From assembly GCF_011046895.1 (NCBI RefSeq), contig NZ_CP049249.1, positions 964,501 through 1,028,500 on the forward strand: 64,000 nucleotides of DNA, written 5' to 3'. Shown one piece after another: positions 49,488-58,450 of this stretch. Below the pieces are notes generated by a model. That model worked only from the letters and a program-made list of their open reading frames with translations. It was not told where the DNA came from and made no database searches. The DNA is from Rhizobium rhizoryzae (GTDB taxonomy: Bacteria > Pseudomonadota > Alphaproteobacteria > Rhizobiales > Rhizobiaceae). Every line of letters starts with the position of its first letter. Positions within the stretch are counted from its first letter, which is position 1. A program made the translations under genes and the position numbers.

Positions 49488-52265
49488 TTATCCGGCGAGC
49501 CTCTGATGCAGCTGATCGCTCGGGATGGCGAGTGCAACCAGATCCTCAGACCGCATCGGCCGACCAAACAGGTAACCCTGTCCTTCCTGGCAGCCCAAAG
49601 CTTTCAAGATGTCCCATTCCTCACGTGTTTCTATGCCTTCGGCGATTGCCCGCAGGTTCAGCCCATGTGCCATGGACAGCACGGACTGGATGATGACGAG
49701 GCTTGCGGGGTCGGTGGAAAGCCGCTTCACGAAGGACTGGTCGATCTTCAGCTTGTCGAGCGGCATCGCGGTCATGTAGCTGAGGCTTGAATAGCCGGTG
49801 CCGAAATCGTCCAGCGCGACTGAAATGCCCATGGCGCGGATGTTTCCGATCAGGTCCAGAACTGCGCGCGAACCCTCCACGAAGGCGGATTCGGTAATTT
49901 CCAGATGCAGCCGCTTCGGCGCGAGGCCGCTTTCCAGAAGGGCCAGCTGCACCTCCTCCAGGAGGCCAGCGTCCTGGATCTGGATACCGGACACGTTTAC
50001 GGCAACCGTCATGTGGTCCGGCCATTTACTTGCCTGTCTGCAGGCTTCGAACAGGGCAAAGCGCCCGAGTTCGCGGATGAACCCACTGGCTTCCGCCACC
50101 GGAACGAATTCTGCGGGCGAAACCGGCCCGGCATCGCAATGATCCCAGCGCAAAAGCGCCTCCGCGCCACGCACGGCACCGGTCTTCAGGTCCACCTGGG
50201 GCTGATACAAAAGATGAAACTCTCCGCGTCGCAAGCCTTCGCGCATGTCATTTTCGAGCTTGCGCGCCCGTTCCTGGCGACGGGCGAGCTCCGGATCGAA
50301 TGCGCGCCACCAATGGCTGCCGATCTTGTAAGCACTCTCCAATGCTGCCGCGCAATAATCGAGAATGAGCGAAGGATGTTCGGCAAGGGTCTGTGTTCGA
50401 AAGAGACCGATCCTGACATCTACCGGAATGGGCGATGATCCGAGATCGACAGGCTGCGCGAAGGTTTCAGCGATGGCGTCGATAAGCCTTGTCGCGGCGC
50501 CCTCTTCATTCAGCGATGCAGACACCACAAAGGAATTGGGGCCAAGCCGTCCCACCAGATGGATTTTCGGCAGCGAAGCCAGGCGTGCTGCTAGGGCCTG
50601 TAGCAGTTGGTCGGAGAGCGCACTGCCCAGCACCTTGGCGACCACCTCGAAGCGGTGAAAACCGATGGCCGCGACGATGACAGGCGTATCCTGATTGCCG
50701 AGGCGCGAAGCAAATTCCCGGCGGTTGAGCAGGCCCGTCAATTCGTCGGTCTGTGAAAGGCGCAGAAGCTCCAGCTCGTGCAGTCTCTGGGCCGTCTGGT
50801 CCCGGACAATCAGACTGCCGACAAAGGAGGAATGATCGGTACGACCGCTTTCAAGATGGAGGATGCGCGGTGAGAGTGTCAGCGCCGCTTCGAAATACCG
50901 GGTCTCGTCTCCAGCCTCGGTGGAGAAATGCACGGTCTGCGTAAGCGATTTGCCCTGGTCCAACCCATAGGCGGTGACCATTCGCTTCACTGCCTCAAAG
51001 AGATCGGATGGGATGCAATCACCAAGCCGCGACCCTTTCGCGTTGCCGCGCTGCCAGTGCAATTCGGTCGACTGGCTGGCCTCGATGATGTTCAACTGAT
51101 CATCGAAGACGATGACGGCATCCGAGCTTTCCGCGATGATCTGCTGCAGGACCGTGCGCGCCAGACGGCGGTCCGCAAAGGCGCGACGCAGCAGAAAGCG
51201 ATTGAAATCGAATTTCTCGCCGATAAAGAGACAAAGTCCGATCAGGACGATCATCCAGATCTGACCCGTCTCAAGATACATCCGGCCCGATTGCTGGACC
51301 CAGAATGCTGCGGCTTCCACGCCAAGCACCGCAAGTCCGGCGGCTGCGAGCGCCACCAGAACCGAGGCCCTACGCGCAGCCAGTGCAAGGACGACGACCA
51401 TTGCGGCCAGAAACAGTTCGGCGCCATGCTGGTCTGGCGCCGTCAGCAGGCGGTTCTGCAAAATGGTTTCTGTCGCCAGAATATGGATCAGTGGGCCAGC
51501 CAGCGCTCCGTGAACCGGGACCGGATAAATGTCCTTGAGTTCGGTCGCATAGGCACCGATGACCACGGTCTTGCCGTCCAGCCGCGAGGGCGGAACCTTT
51601 CCAGACAGTAGATCGGAAACGGAATAGGTCGGGACGGTCGACGGCCGAATGGAAAAGTCGATTGGAAAGACGCCATCCCTGCCGCTGTAGCTGGCCAGAG
51701 CCGCTGCAACCGATTGCACACGAAGACCGTCCGCTTGGTCGGATGTGGAAAAATGGCTGACGAGACCCGCATCATCAAGCTCGACATTGGCGAAGGCCGG
51801 CCAGGCCACTTTTCCAAATTGATCAATCGGACGTGTCAGCTCGACGGTCGAGGTTTCTGCGGCTTTTGCATGCTGCTTGAAAATGGGGAGAATGACGCCC
51901 CCTCCGGCATTCTCCAACGCCTCGGCGAGCTTGCCATCTTCCTGTGGCGCAGAAGGGGTGCTGAAATCAATATCGAAAAAGATATCTTTGGGATCGGACT
52001 GTGAAAGAACAGTCAGGATGTCGGCATAGACGCTGCGCGGCCAGGGCCAGACGCCGACCTTGTCCAGGCTCTCCTTGTCGATCGCCAGGAAGACGACCTG
52101 TTGCGAAGCATTTCGCTGAAGCAGGGAGAAGCGAAGATCCGACAGGAGCTGATCGACGAGACCGGTGACGGGTCGAAAGGCTCCAACCGGAATCAGCAGC
52201 ATCAGCATGATCAGGCCAATGCGCGGAATGTAGGATAGAACGCTTCGCAATCTGCCCGTTGTCAT
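49488..52265 (-). CDS. CHASE2-PAS-GGDEF(degenerate)-EAL c-di-GMP phosphodiesterase
   Basis: 925 residues. An N-terminal signal-anchor is followed by a periplasmic CHASE2 sensor domain (about 30-280; VGVWPWPRSVYADIL, IGAYATELKDIYPVP), three membrane segments (about 285-360), a PAS domain (about 375-490), a GGDEF domain whose active site is degraded to GPNSF (about 570), and an intact EAL domain: GAEALLRW, LEITES, ALDDFGTGYSS, KIDQSFVK, AEGIET. It should hydrolyse c-di-GMP in response to a periplasmic signal and not synthesise it. The FecR-domain gene directly upstream (23-base gap) is a regular partner of CHASE2 proteins. Confidence 0.9.
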   Translation of the reverse strand: MTTGRLRSVLSYIPRIGLIMLMLLIPVGAFRPVTGLVDQLLSDLRFSLLQRNASQQVVFLAIDKESLDKVGVWPWPRSVYADILTVLSQSDPKDIFFDIDFSTPSAPQEDGKLAEALENAGGGVILPIFKQHAKAAETSTVELTRPIDQFGKVAWPAFANVELDDAGLVSHFSTSDQADGLRVQSVAAALASYSGRDGVFPIDFSIRPSTVPTYSVSDLLSGKVPPSRLDGKTVVIGAYATELKDIYPVPVHGALAGPLIHILATETILQNRLLTAPDQHGAELFLAAMVVVLALAARRASVLVALAAAGLAVLGVEAAAFWVQQSGRMYLETGQIWMIVLIGLCLFIGEKFDFNRFLLRRAFADRRLARTVLQQIIAESSDAVIVFDDQLNIIEASQSTELHWQRGNAKGSRLGDCIPSDLFEAVKRMVTAYGLDQGKSLTQTVHFSTEAGDETRYFEAALTLSPRILHLESGRTDHSSFVGSLIVRDQTAQRLHELELLRLSQTDELTGLLNRREFASRLGNQDTPVIVAAIGFHRFEVVAKVLGSALSDQLLQALAARLASLPKIHLVGRLGPNSFVVSASLNEEGAATRLIDAIAETFAQPVDLGSSPIPVDVRIGLFRTQTLAEHPSLILDYCAAALESAYKIGSHWWRAFDPELARRQERARKLENDMREGLRRGEFHLLYQPQVDLKTGAVRGAEALLRWDHCDAGPVSPAEFVPVAEASGFIRELGRFALFEACRQASKWPDHMTVAVNVSGIQIQDAGLLEEVQLALLESGLAPKRLHLEITESAFVEGSRAVLDLIGNIRAMGISVALDDFGTGYSSLSYMTAMPLDKLKIDQSFVKRLSTDPASLVIIQSVLSMAHGLNLRAIAEGIETREEWDILKALGCQEGQGYLFGRPMRSEDLVALAIPSDQLHQRLAG

Positions 52266-52287
52266 CGTCTCTGTTCCCTACGCGCTC

Positions 52288-53664
52288 CTACTTACCGTTC
52301 CCACCGCCGTTACCGCCGCCATTGCCGCCGCCATTGCCGCCACCGTTGCCGCCGCCGTTGCCGCCGCCGTTCCCACCGCCATTGCCGCCGCCATTGCCGC
52401 CACCATTGCCGCCACCGTTGCCGCCGCCGTTGCCGCCGCCGTTCCCACCGCCATTGCCGCCGCCATTGCCGCCACCATTGCCGCCGCCATTGCCGCCACC
52501 ATTGCCGCCGCCGTTGCCGCCGCCATTGCCGCCACCGTTGCCACCGCCATTGCCACCGCCGTTGCCACCGCCGTTACCGCCGCCATTGCCGCCACCGTTA
52601 CCGCCGCCATTGCCGCCACCGTTGCCGCCGCCGTTCCCACCGCCGTTACCGCCGCCGTTCCCACCGCCGTTACCGCCGCCATTGCCGCCGCCATTGCCGC
52701 CGCCGTTGCCACCGCCATTGCCACCGCCATTGCCGCCGCCGTTACTACCGCCGCTACCGCCGCCATTGCCGCCACCGTTCCCACCGCCGTTGCCGCCGCC
52801 GTTACCGCCACCGTTGCCGCCACCGTTGTTGCTGCCGCCGTTGCCGCCGCCGTTACCGCCGCCGTTGCCGCCGCTGTTGCCACCGTTTCCGCCGCCGATG
52901 GCGCTATTCTCGTTTCGGTCGCCGCTCTGCTTGCCCGAGCTGTTTCCACTGCCTGAACCGCTGCCCGTCGAACTTGAGGCTGCACTGCCGGTGGAGGATG
53001 CATTGTTGCCGATGCTTGCTGGGGCATTGTTTGCCTGGGACGCCCCTTCAAGCGCTGTGGCGCCAGCTGCCCGCACTCTTGCGGACGATGGTTCGCCGAC
53101 GGAAACAGAAGGTGCCGAGGCCGCGCCAGCAACGCTCATGCCTTTATCCCTATCAACCGCTGCGCTCTGGCGTGGACCCACATTGGTTTCCTGGCCCGTC
53201 GCGAACGCCTTGACATGGACCAGCCCATGCTCGACCGAGACCTTCGCCGACTTCTTGCCGACGGAAACCCGGAAGCTGGTGCCCTTGACCACGGCGGCAA
53301 GATACGGAGTCTGGACCGTTGTATGCGGGCGTGCGCGTTTCTCGATTTCCAGATCGAGCGTTCCGCTTTGCTGGAAGACTTCCGTCGTCGTTTCGAAAAA
53401 GCCGGATGTTGTTATACCAGCCATTGTATTGGGCTGGAAGGTGACGCTTTCCTGTCCGCGTGTCAGTTGGACCCGTCCTTTCGGACCGGTGGAAATCCAA
53501 GCCTTGTTGGGAATGGTGTCGCCGGCGCGCACCGGTAACCAGTTCGTCTTGTCGACCGTGAAGTTGACCTGACGCGTTGCCATGGCAACCTGCCAATCTT
53601 CGGCAGCTTTTCCGGGCGAGGCGAAAAGAAACGCCAGCAAAACGACAAGCAACAGACGAACCAT
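52288..53664 (-). CDS. FecR-domain secreted protein with long Gly/Asn repeat tail
   Basis: 458 residues from the ATG at 53664, which has GGGAG upstream; an in-frame start five codons earlier lacks this. A signal peptide (MVRLLLVVLLAFLFASPGKA) is followed by a FecR domain (about 20-160) with VQLTRGQESVTFQPN and TPYLAAVVKGTSFRV, then a Ser/Ala linker. From about residue 257 to the end there are roughly 50 tandem NGGG-type tetrapeptides. FecR domains here are extracytoplasmic sensing/scaffolding modules rather than iron sensors. With the CHASE2 protein downstream it probably forms a surface-linked signalling pair controlling c-di-GMP. Confidence 0.85.
   Translation of the reverse strand: MVRLLLVVLLAFLFASPGKAAEDWQVAMATRQVNFTVDKTNWLPVRAGDTIPNKAWISTGPKGRVQLTRGQESVTFQPNTMAGITTSGFFETTTEVFQQSGTLDLEIEKRARPHTTVQTPYLAAVVKGTSFRVSVGKKSAKVSVEHGLVHVKAFATGQETNVGPRQSAAVDRDKGMSVAGAASAPSVSVGEPSSARVRAAGATALEGASQANNAPASIGNNASSTGSAASSSTGSGSGSGNSSGKQSGDRNENSAIGGGNGGNSGGNGGGNGGGNGGSNNGGGNGGGNGGGNGGGNGGGNGGGSGGSNGGGNGGGNGGGNGGGNGGGNGGGNGGGNGGGNGGGNGGGNGGGNGGGNGGGNGGGNGGGNGGGNGGGNGGGNGGGNGGGNGGGNGGGNGGGNGGGNGGGNGGGNGGGNGGGNGGGNGGGNGGGNGGGNGGGNGGGNGGGNGGGNGGGNGK
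52294..52896. repeat. Tandem 12-bp repeat encoding NGGG units
   Basis: About 600 bases of near-identical 12-mers (on plus: variants of ACCGCCGCCATT / ACCGCCGCCGTT), in frame with the FecR gene on the minus strand. Occasional serine or double-asparagine variants occur toward the N-terminal end (about 52740 and 52830). Such arrays expand and contract by slippage in steps of four residues without breaking the frame. Confidence 0.9.
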
Positions 53665-54223
53665 GTTTCTCTCCCACATTCACCGTCAATCTGTGGGAGA
53701 GCTCAATTAAGATCTGCTGAATTATGTGTGACAATCTATCAGATTGCCGTTTAATTGCTGCACAGGGTTAAAGAACAGGCAATTTATACTTCGGAACGTC
53801 ACAAGCGGGAGACTGCCCGCCTCCCGGAGCTGTTTAGTCTAGGGCGGGGTTTGACGTTCGGCATCATGGAATTGACCACCGCCCAACAGCATGGCCATTG
53901 CCCGGCGCTGGCTTCCAACAGCAGGAGGCTGCGACATCAGCGGCATTGTCCTTCATGACATGCGCAAAAACCCAGCAGGGCGAGCCAATGGTCCTACATG
54001 ATATCTCGATCGAGTCCACTCGGCGAGATTAGGGTCATCGTCGGGCTGGAACGCCCTCTGGGAGCAAGACCGGTGGTGCAAGCCCGCAGCATCTTGGCTC
54101 CCACACCCTCGTTGACCAGATGCGCGGCGTCTCGACACCCTAGTCCATCAGCAGTTCTACCAAGTCATCACGGTGCTCCGTAGGCAGAACAACGGCGATG
54201 GCACGAGGCTGAAGTTTTCCATT
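53665..54223. other. Intergenic stretch without a recognisable gene
   Basis: This 559-base gap separates the divergently ending FecR and GntR units. The left end must contain the promoter of the FecR-CHASE2 operon. Several short reading frames exist in 53750-54190, but none has a plausible start, ribosome-binding site or recognised sequence. It may be the decayed remnant of a gene (an uninterrupted minus-strand frame of about 60 codons at 53953-54138), which I cannot identify. Confidence 0.4.
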
Positions 54224-54889
54224 CTATCCTTCGCGTGATAAACCCGCCAGAAAGTCGTGAAAACGATCCGCTTGGATCGTGATGTGATCCCAAAGCGCCT
54301 GTTCGGCTTCATTTGAATTGCCGTTGACAATAGCGGTGACAATCCTGTCGTGCTCGGCAAACGACTGCTCAATTCGATTGAGCGAGCGTAGCTGGATGCG
54401 GCGATAGGGCTTCAATCGACGATGAAGTGCGCGGGCCTGTTCCTCCAGAAACGGATTTCCGCTGGCCTTGTAGATGGCCATGTGGAAGCGCTCGTTCTCG
54501 TAATAATAGGCATCTGACCCCTGGTTGACGGCAGCCCGGCATGCTTCGTGCGAGTCCAGCAGTTCCTTCCTTGAAGCCTCGTCCAACCGGCGGGAGGCGA
54601 GACGTCCCGCCATGGCTTCCAATCCTCCCATGACCTCGAACATGTGGATCAGCTCAGATGGGCCGACGATGGTGACCGCCGCTCCCCGGCGCGGCTTGAT
54701 GTCCACCAGGCCAGCCTCCTGCAACTGGCGCAGAGCCTCCCGCACAGGGGTGCGGGAAACACCATACTGTTCAGCAAGGCTCTGCTCCTCCAGCCGATCG
54801 CCGGGCCGATAGGTACCCGACACGATGGCTTCCTCAATCTGGTCACGAAGCGACGGGGTGCCATTGGATCTCATATTCATGTCACGCAT
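54224..54889 (-). CDS. GntR-family regulator (FCD type) of the malonate-linked operon
   Basis: 221 residues; the ATG at 54889 is used, with another ATG four codons later equally possible. The winged helix has IVSGTYRPGDRLEEQSLAEQ and YGVSRTPVREALRQLQ. The FCD effector domain has the conserved residues in ENERFHMAIYKASGN and EHDRIVTAI. It is divergent from the ABC-SGNH-MatA-MatB operon. MatR, the malonate regulator of rhizobial matABC operons, belongs to the same subfamily, so this is likely a malonate- or malonyl-responsive repressor. A TGTATACA palindrome (54906-54913) lies in the shared promoter region. Confidence 0.88.
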   Translation of the reverse strand: MRDMNMRSNGTPSLRDQIEEAIVSGTYRPGDRLEEQSLAEQYGVSRTPVREALRQLQEAGLVDIKPRRGAAVTIVGPSELIHMFEVMGGLEAMAGRLASRRLDEASRKELLDSHEACRAAVNQGSDAYYYENERFHMAIYKASGNPFLEEQARALHRRLKPYRRIQLRSLNRIEQSFAEHDRIVTAIVNGNSNEAEQALWDHITIQADRFHDFLAGLSREG

Positions 54890-54905
54890 ACCTATCTAAT
54901 TTTCA

Positions 54906-54913
54906 TGTATACA
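54906..54913. promoter_or_regulatory. GntR/FCD-type operator TGTATACA
   Basis: An eight-base perfect palindrome 17 bases before the regulator's ATG, of the T-x-GTATAC-x-A type typical for FCD regulators. A related GTAC-containing stretch (TCGTGTAC, 54980-54987) may be a second, weaker site nearer the transport operon. Confidence 0.5.
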
Positions 54914-55023
54914 CGAGATTGACATCTGCATGCTTGAAGCGATACCTATCCATATCATCATTGAGCGATCGTACGCAATTATCGTGTACTTTAATCCGAC
55001 AGGTTCTTGGGAGGAGCCGACAC

Positions 55024-56598
55024 ATGATATCGAAGGCCTTGAAAACGTTAACGGCAGCGACAGTCCTGTCGCTCGGCATGCTGGCGGCAGCGCAGGCGGA
55101 AAGCGTCCTGCGTATTCGCGATGTGGGCGATATCCAGCAGATGGACCCGTTGCTGAGCACGAATTACCCGATGCGCGACATGTCCTATCTGCTTTGGGAC
55201 ACCCTGTTTGCGATGGACGCCAATTTCGAGGTCAAGCCTCAGATGGTGGACAAGTATTCGATGAGTGCGGACGGCAAGGTCTATGATTTCACCTTGCGCG
55301 ACAAGCTGGTTTTCCACGATGGCGCACCGGTCACCTCGGCAGACGTAATTGCCTCCGTCAATCGCTGGATGACCAAGGATAGCCTTGGCCAGGAAATCGC
55401 CAAGCGTCTGGACAAGATTGAAGCAACGGGCACCAACTCCCTCCGCATCACGCTGAAGGAGCCCTTTGCCCAGCTTCTGAACGGGCTTGGCCGCATGACG
55501 GCCTATCCGCTCTTCATCATGCCGGAGCGAATTGCCAAGACACCCATTGGCGAGAAACTGCCGGCACTCGTGGGCTCTGGTCCCTTCAAGCTTGTGGAAT
55601 GGCAGCCCGGCGTAAAATTCGTCGTCGAGAAATTCAAGGACTATGTGCCGCGTAGCGAACCGGCCAGCAATCTGGCGGGCGGCAAGGTCGTAAAGGTCGA
55701 TCGCATCGAGCGTATCACGATCCCGGACGACACGAGCGCGGTCAACGCACTCCTGGCCGGAGAGATCGACTTCGTCACCGAGGTCCCCTACGATCAGCTC
55801 TCCATCATCGAATCCGACAAGAACTTTGTTGTGGCGTCCAAGCCGCTGCTTGGCAAGAGCCTGCAGATCGTGCTGAACCACACGCAGCCGCCGCTCAACA
55901 ACATCAAGGTTCGCCAGGCTGTGCAGCTTGCCTTGAACCAGCAGGATTTCATGTCGACACTGCTGGGAGACCGCAAGGATCTCTATAAGCTGTGTGCGGC
56001 CATCTTCATGTGCGATGCGCCCTATGCGACCGATATCAACAGCGATCGCTACATGAAGCCAAGCGTCGAAAAGGCCAAGGCGCTTCTAAAAGAGGCTGGC
56101 TATGACGGCACGCCGATCACCTTCCTGCATCCGACCGACCAGCTGTTCCAGCGAGACATGGGAACGGTTCTCGTTCAGGCGCTGCGCAAGGCAGGGTTTA
56201 CCGTAGACGACCGCCAGATCGATCTGGCCACCATGTTCTCGCGCCGCAACAACAAAGGTACCCCGGCCGAGGGTGGCTGGAACATGTTCCTGACCGCATT
56301 CGGCGGTGACGCCATGATGGACCCGTTGACCAATCCTTATGTGACCGGCGCCTGCGAGAAGGCATTCGTCGGCTGGCCCTGCGACCAGGATCTGCAGGCG
56401 CGCTGGAAGTCCTTCCTGCTGGCTGATGGTCAGGCCGCGCGCAAGGATGCGGCGGTCAAGATCCAGGAGCGAGCAAACGAGATCGTCACCTTCATTCCGA
56501 TGGGGCAGTATTACGGTGTCTCAGGCTGGAGCAAATCGGTTTCCGGCATGATCTCGAGCCCGCTGCATCTCTACTGGAACATTGAGAAGAAGCAGTGA
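55024..56598 (+). CDS. Dipeptide-type ABC transporter substrate-binding protein (malonate-linked operon)
   Basis: 524 residues from the ATG at 55024, preceded by GGGAGGAG; an in-frame ATG 105 bases upstream lies in the promoter region. The signal peptide runs to about residue 25 (MLAAAQA-ES). SBP family 5 motifs include KVYDFTLRDKLVFHDG, TSADVIASVNRWM and GSGPFKLVEW. The protein is periplasmic and delivers an unknown ligand to the permeases encoded next. Genes for malonate metabolism at the operon end suggest a malonylated or malonate-containing molecule rather than a peptide. Confidence 0.9.
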   Translation: MISKALKTLTAATVLSLGMLAAAQAESVLRIRDVGDIQQMDPLLSTNYPMRDMSYLLWDTLFAMDANFEVKPQMVDKYSMSADGKVYDFTLRDKLVFHDGAPVTSADVIASVNRWMTKDSLGQEIAKRLDKIEATGTNSLRITLKEPFAQLLNGLGRMTAYPLFIMPERIAKTPIGEKLPALVGSGPFKLVEWQPGVKFVVEKFKDYVPRSEPASNLAGGKVVKVDRIERITIPDDTSAVNALLAGEIDFVTEVPYDQLSIIESDKNFVVASKPLLGKSLQIVLNHTQPPLNNIKVRQAVQLALNQQDFMSTLLGDRKDLYKLCAAIFMCDAPYATDINSDRYMKPSVEKAKALLKEAGYDGTPITFLHPTDQLFQRDMGTVLVQALRKAGFTVDDRQIDLATMFSRRNNKGTPAEGGWNMFLTAFGGDAMMDPLTNPYVTGACEKAFVGWPCDQDLQARWKSFLLADGQAARKDAAVKIQERANEIVTFIPMGQYYGVSGWSKSVSGMISSPLHLYWNIEKKQ

Positions 56599-56609
56599 CA
56601 TGAAACGGC

Positions 56610-56633
56610 GGCGTCATCCTGCGGGATGGCGCC
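56610..56633 (+). other. mRNA stem-loop between binding-protein and permease genes
   Basis: GGCGTCATCC pairs with GGATGGCGCC (one G-U pair) around the tetraloop TGCG. No U-run follows. It occupies the same position as the stem-loops at 4759-4814 and 32198-32225 and probably protects the binding-protein message. Confidence 0.65.
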
Positions 56634-56654
56634 TGCTGTCTTCAGGAGGCAAAC

Positions 56655-57596
56655 ATGTCCAATTTCGTCGTCCGGCGGCTTCTGTCGGTCATTCCGATCG
56701 CGTTCATCGTTCTGATCACCGTCTTCCTGCTGCTGCATATCGGACCGGGCGATCCGGCCGCGCTGATTGCGGGCGAGAATGCAACGCGAGACCAGATCGA
56801 GGCCATCCGCGAACGCCTTTTCCTTGACAGGCCGCTGCTGGAGCAGCTCTTCCTTTACCTGTCGAACGTTGCCCGCTTCGATCTTGGACAATCCGTCTAT
56901 TCCGGTTTTCCGGTGGTGCAGCTCATTCTTCAACGTGTCGAACCAACGGCAATGCTGGCCGTATCGACGCTGACGCTGTCCGTCCTGATCGCCGTTCCCA
57001 TGGGCGTCTGGGGCGCATGGCGCGCCGGTTCTGCCATCGATACCTTCCTCATCGTCGCTTCGGTCATCGGCTTTTCAGTCCCGGTCTTCGTGATCGGCTA
57101 TGTGCTGGTGGACCTGTTTGCACTGCGTGCCGGATGGCTGCCGGTACAGGGCTACAAGCCGCTTTCCACCGGCCTATGGAACTGTCTGCGCAGCATCACG
57201 CTGCCATCCATCACGCTATCCTTTCTGTTCTCGGCCCTGGTCGCGCGCATCACCCGCGCCACCATGCTGGAGGTGCTGGCGGAGGATTATATTCGCACTG
57301 CCCGGGCCAAGGGCGCCGGCAATGGCCGCATTCTGATGGTTCACGCTCTCAAGAACATTGGCGTGCCCGTGGTGACCGTGGTCGGAACCAGCTTTGCAGC
57401 GCTGCTCGGCGGCGTCGTCATCACGGAATCCGTGTTCAACATTCCCGGCATGGGCCGGTTGACGGTCGATGCCATCCTGACCCGCGATTATCCCGTCGTG
57501 CAGGGTGTGCTGATCGTGTTTTCCTTCGTGCTGATCGCGGTCAATCTGCTGGTCGATCTTTCCTATGCTCTCTTTGATCCACGGGTGCGCCAATGA
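56655..57596 (+). CDS. Dipeptide-type ABC transporter permease (DppB-like)
   Basis: 313 residues starting after AGGAGG. The N-terminal membrane helix leads into LLLHIGPGDPAALIAGENAT, typical of DppB proteins, and about six helices are predicted. The EAA loop is YIRTARAKGAGNGRILMVHA (about 210-230), and the C-terminus has ESVFNIPGMGRLTVDAILTRD. It forms the channel with the next permease. The stop overlaps the next start (ATGA). Confidence 0.92.
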   Translation: MSNFVVRRLLSVIPIAFIVLITVFLLLHIGPGDPAALIAGENATRDQIEAIRERLFLDRPLLEQLFLYLSNVARFDLGQSVYSGFPVVQLILQRVEPTAMLAVSTLTLSVLIAVPMGVWGAWRAGSAIDTFLIVASVIGFSVPVFVIGYVLVDLFALRAGWLPVQGYKPLSTGLWNCLRSITLPSITLSFLFSALVARITRATMLEVLAEDYIRTARAKGAGNGRILMVHALKNIGVPVVTVVGTSFAALLGGVVITESVFNIPGMGRLTVDAILTRDYPVVQGVLIVFSFVLIAVNLLVDLSYALFDPRVRQ

Positions 57597-58450
57597 CGAC
57601 CGTCCCTTCTCCGGCTACTCCACTGGCCAGATTGCGGCGCCCGGGTCTGGCCGTGTCGCTCAGCATCGCCGCCCTTTCGATCGTCATCCTGATGGCAATT
57701 TTCGGACCGCTCATCTTCGGGCTTGGCAATGACCTCAATCCGACCATGCGCCTCAAGCCGCCAAGCGCGCTGGCATGGTTCGGCACCGACAATCTGGGCC
57801 GCGATGTCTTCGTCAGAACCATTTCCGGCGCCCGGAATTCGGTCACCGTCGGCGTGTCGACCGCAATCGTGGTGCTTGCCATCGGCGGAACGCTCGGCGT
57901 CGTCGCAGGCTATTTCAACTGGGTCGATCGCATCGTCATGCGGCTTGCCGACGGCCTGATGGCCATTCCGGGTATCCTGCTGGCAATCGCTCTCGTATCG
58001 GTGCTGGGCGGTGGTCTCGTCACCGTCATCATTGCCATATCTGTTCCGGAAATTCCGCGCACTGCGCGGCTTATGCGAAGCGTGGTGCTGAGCATCCGCG
58101 AGCTTCCCTTCATCACTGCGGCGATCTCCGTCGGTTCCTCCACACCGAAGATCCTGCTGCAACACATCGTTCCCAATGCCATCGGCATGCTGAGCGTACA
58201 GGCGACCTATGTGTGCGCAGCCGCCATTCTCTCGGAAGCGGCACTGAGCTTCCTGGGTGTCGGCACACCGCCGGACGTTCCAAGCTGGGGCAATGTGATT
58301 GCCAGCGGCAAGGAATACTTCCGCCTCGCGCCGTGGATCATCGCATTTCCGGGCCTGCTTCTCTCCATCATGGTCCTCTCCATCAACATTCTGGGTGACC
58401 GCCTGCGTGACCGGTTTGACCCGCGCCTGGCGGCAAGGAGGGCCTCATGA
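57593..58450 (+). CDS. Dipeptide-type ABC transporter permease (DppC-like)
   Basis: 285 residues, translationally coupled to the previous gene. DppC hallmarks: a short cytoplasmic N-terminus, one helix, the periplasmic loop with WFGTDNLGRDVFVRT, then four to five helices and the cytoplasmic loop ELPFITAAISVGSSTPKIL where the EAA motif is partly diverged. The C-terminal ALSFLGVGTPPDVPSWG is characteristic. The stop overlaps the first ATPase gene by four bases. Confidence 0.92.
   Translation: MTTVPSPATPLARLRRPGLAVSLSIAALSIVILMAIFGPLIFGLGNDLNPTMRLKPPSALAWFGTDNLGRDVFVRTISGARNSVTVGVSTAIVVLAIGGTLGVVAGYFNWVDRIVMRLADGLMAIPGILLAIALVSVLGGGLVTVIIAISVPEIPRTARLMRSVVLSIRELPFITAAISVGSSTPKILLQHIVPNAIGMLSVQATYVCAAAILSEAALSFLGVGTPPDVPSWGNVIASGKEYFRLAPWIIAFPGLLLSIMVLSINILGDRLRDRFDPRLAARRAS

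Noticed and set aside
52259..53572. A 437-residue plus-strand frame rich in PPPLPP repeats
   Set aside because: It is the exact antisense of the Gly/Asn repeat of the FecR gene; the minus-strand frame has a signal peptide, ribosome-binding site and a FecR domain, while this one has none.
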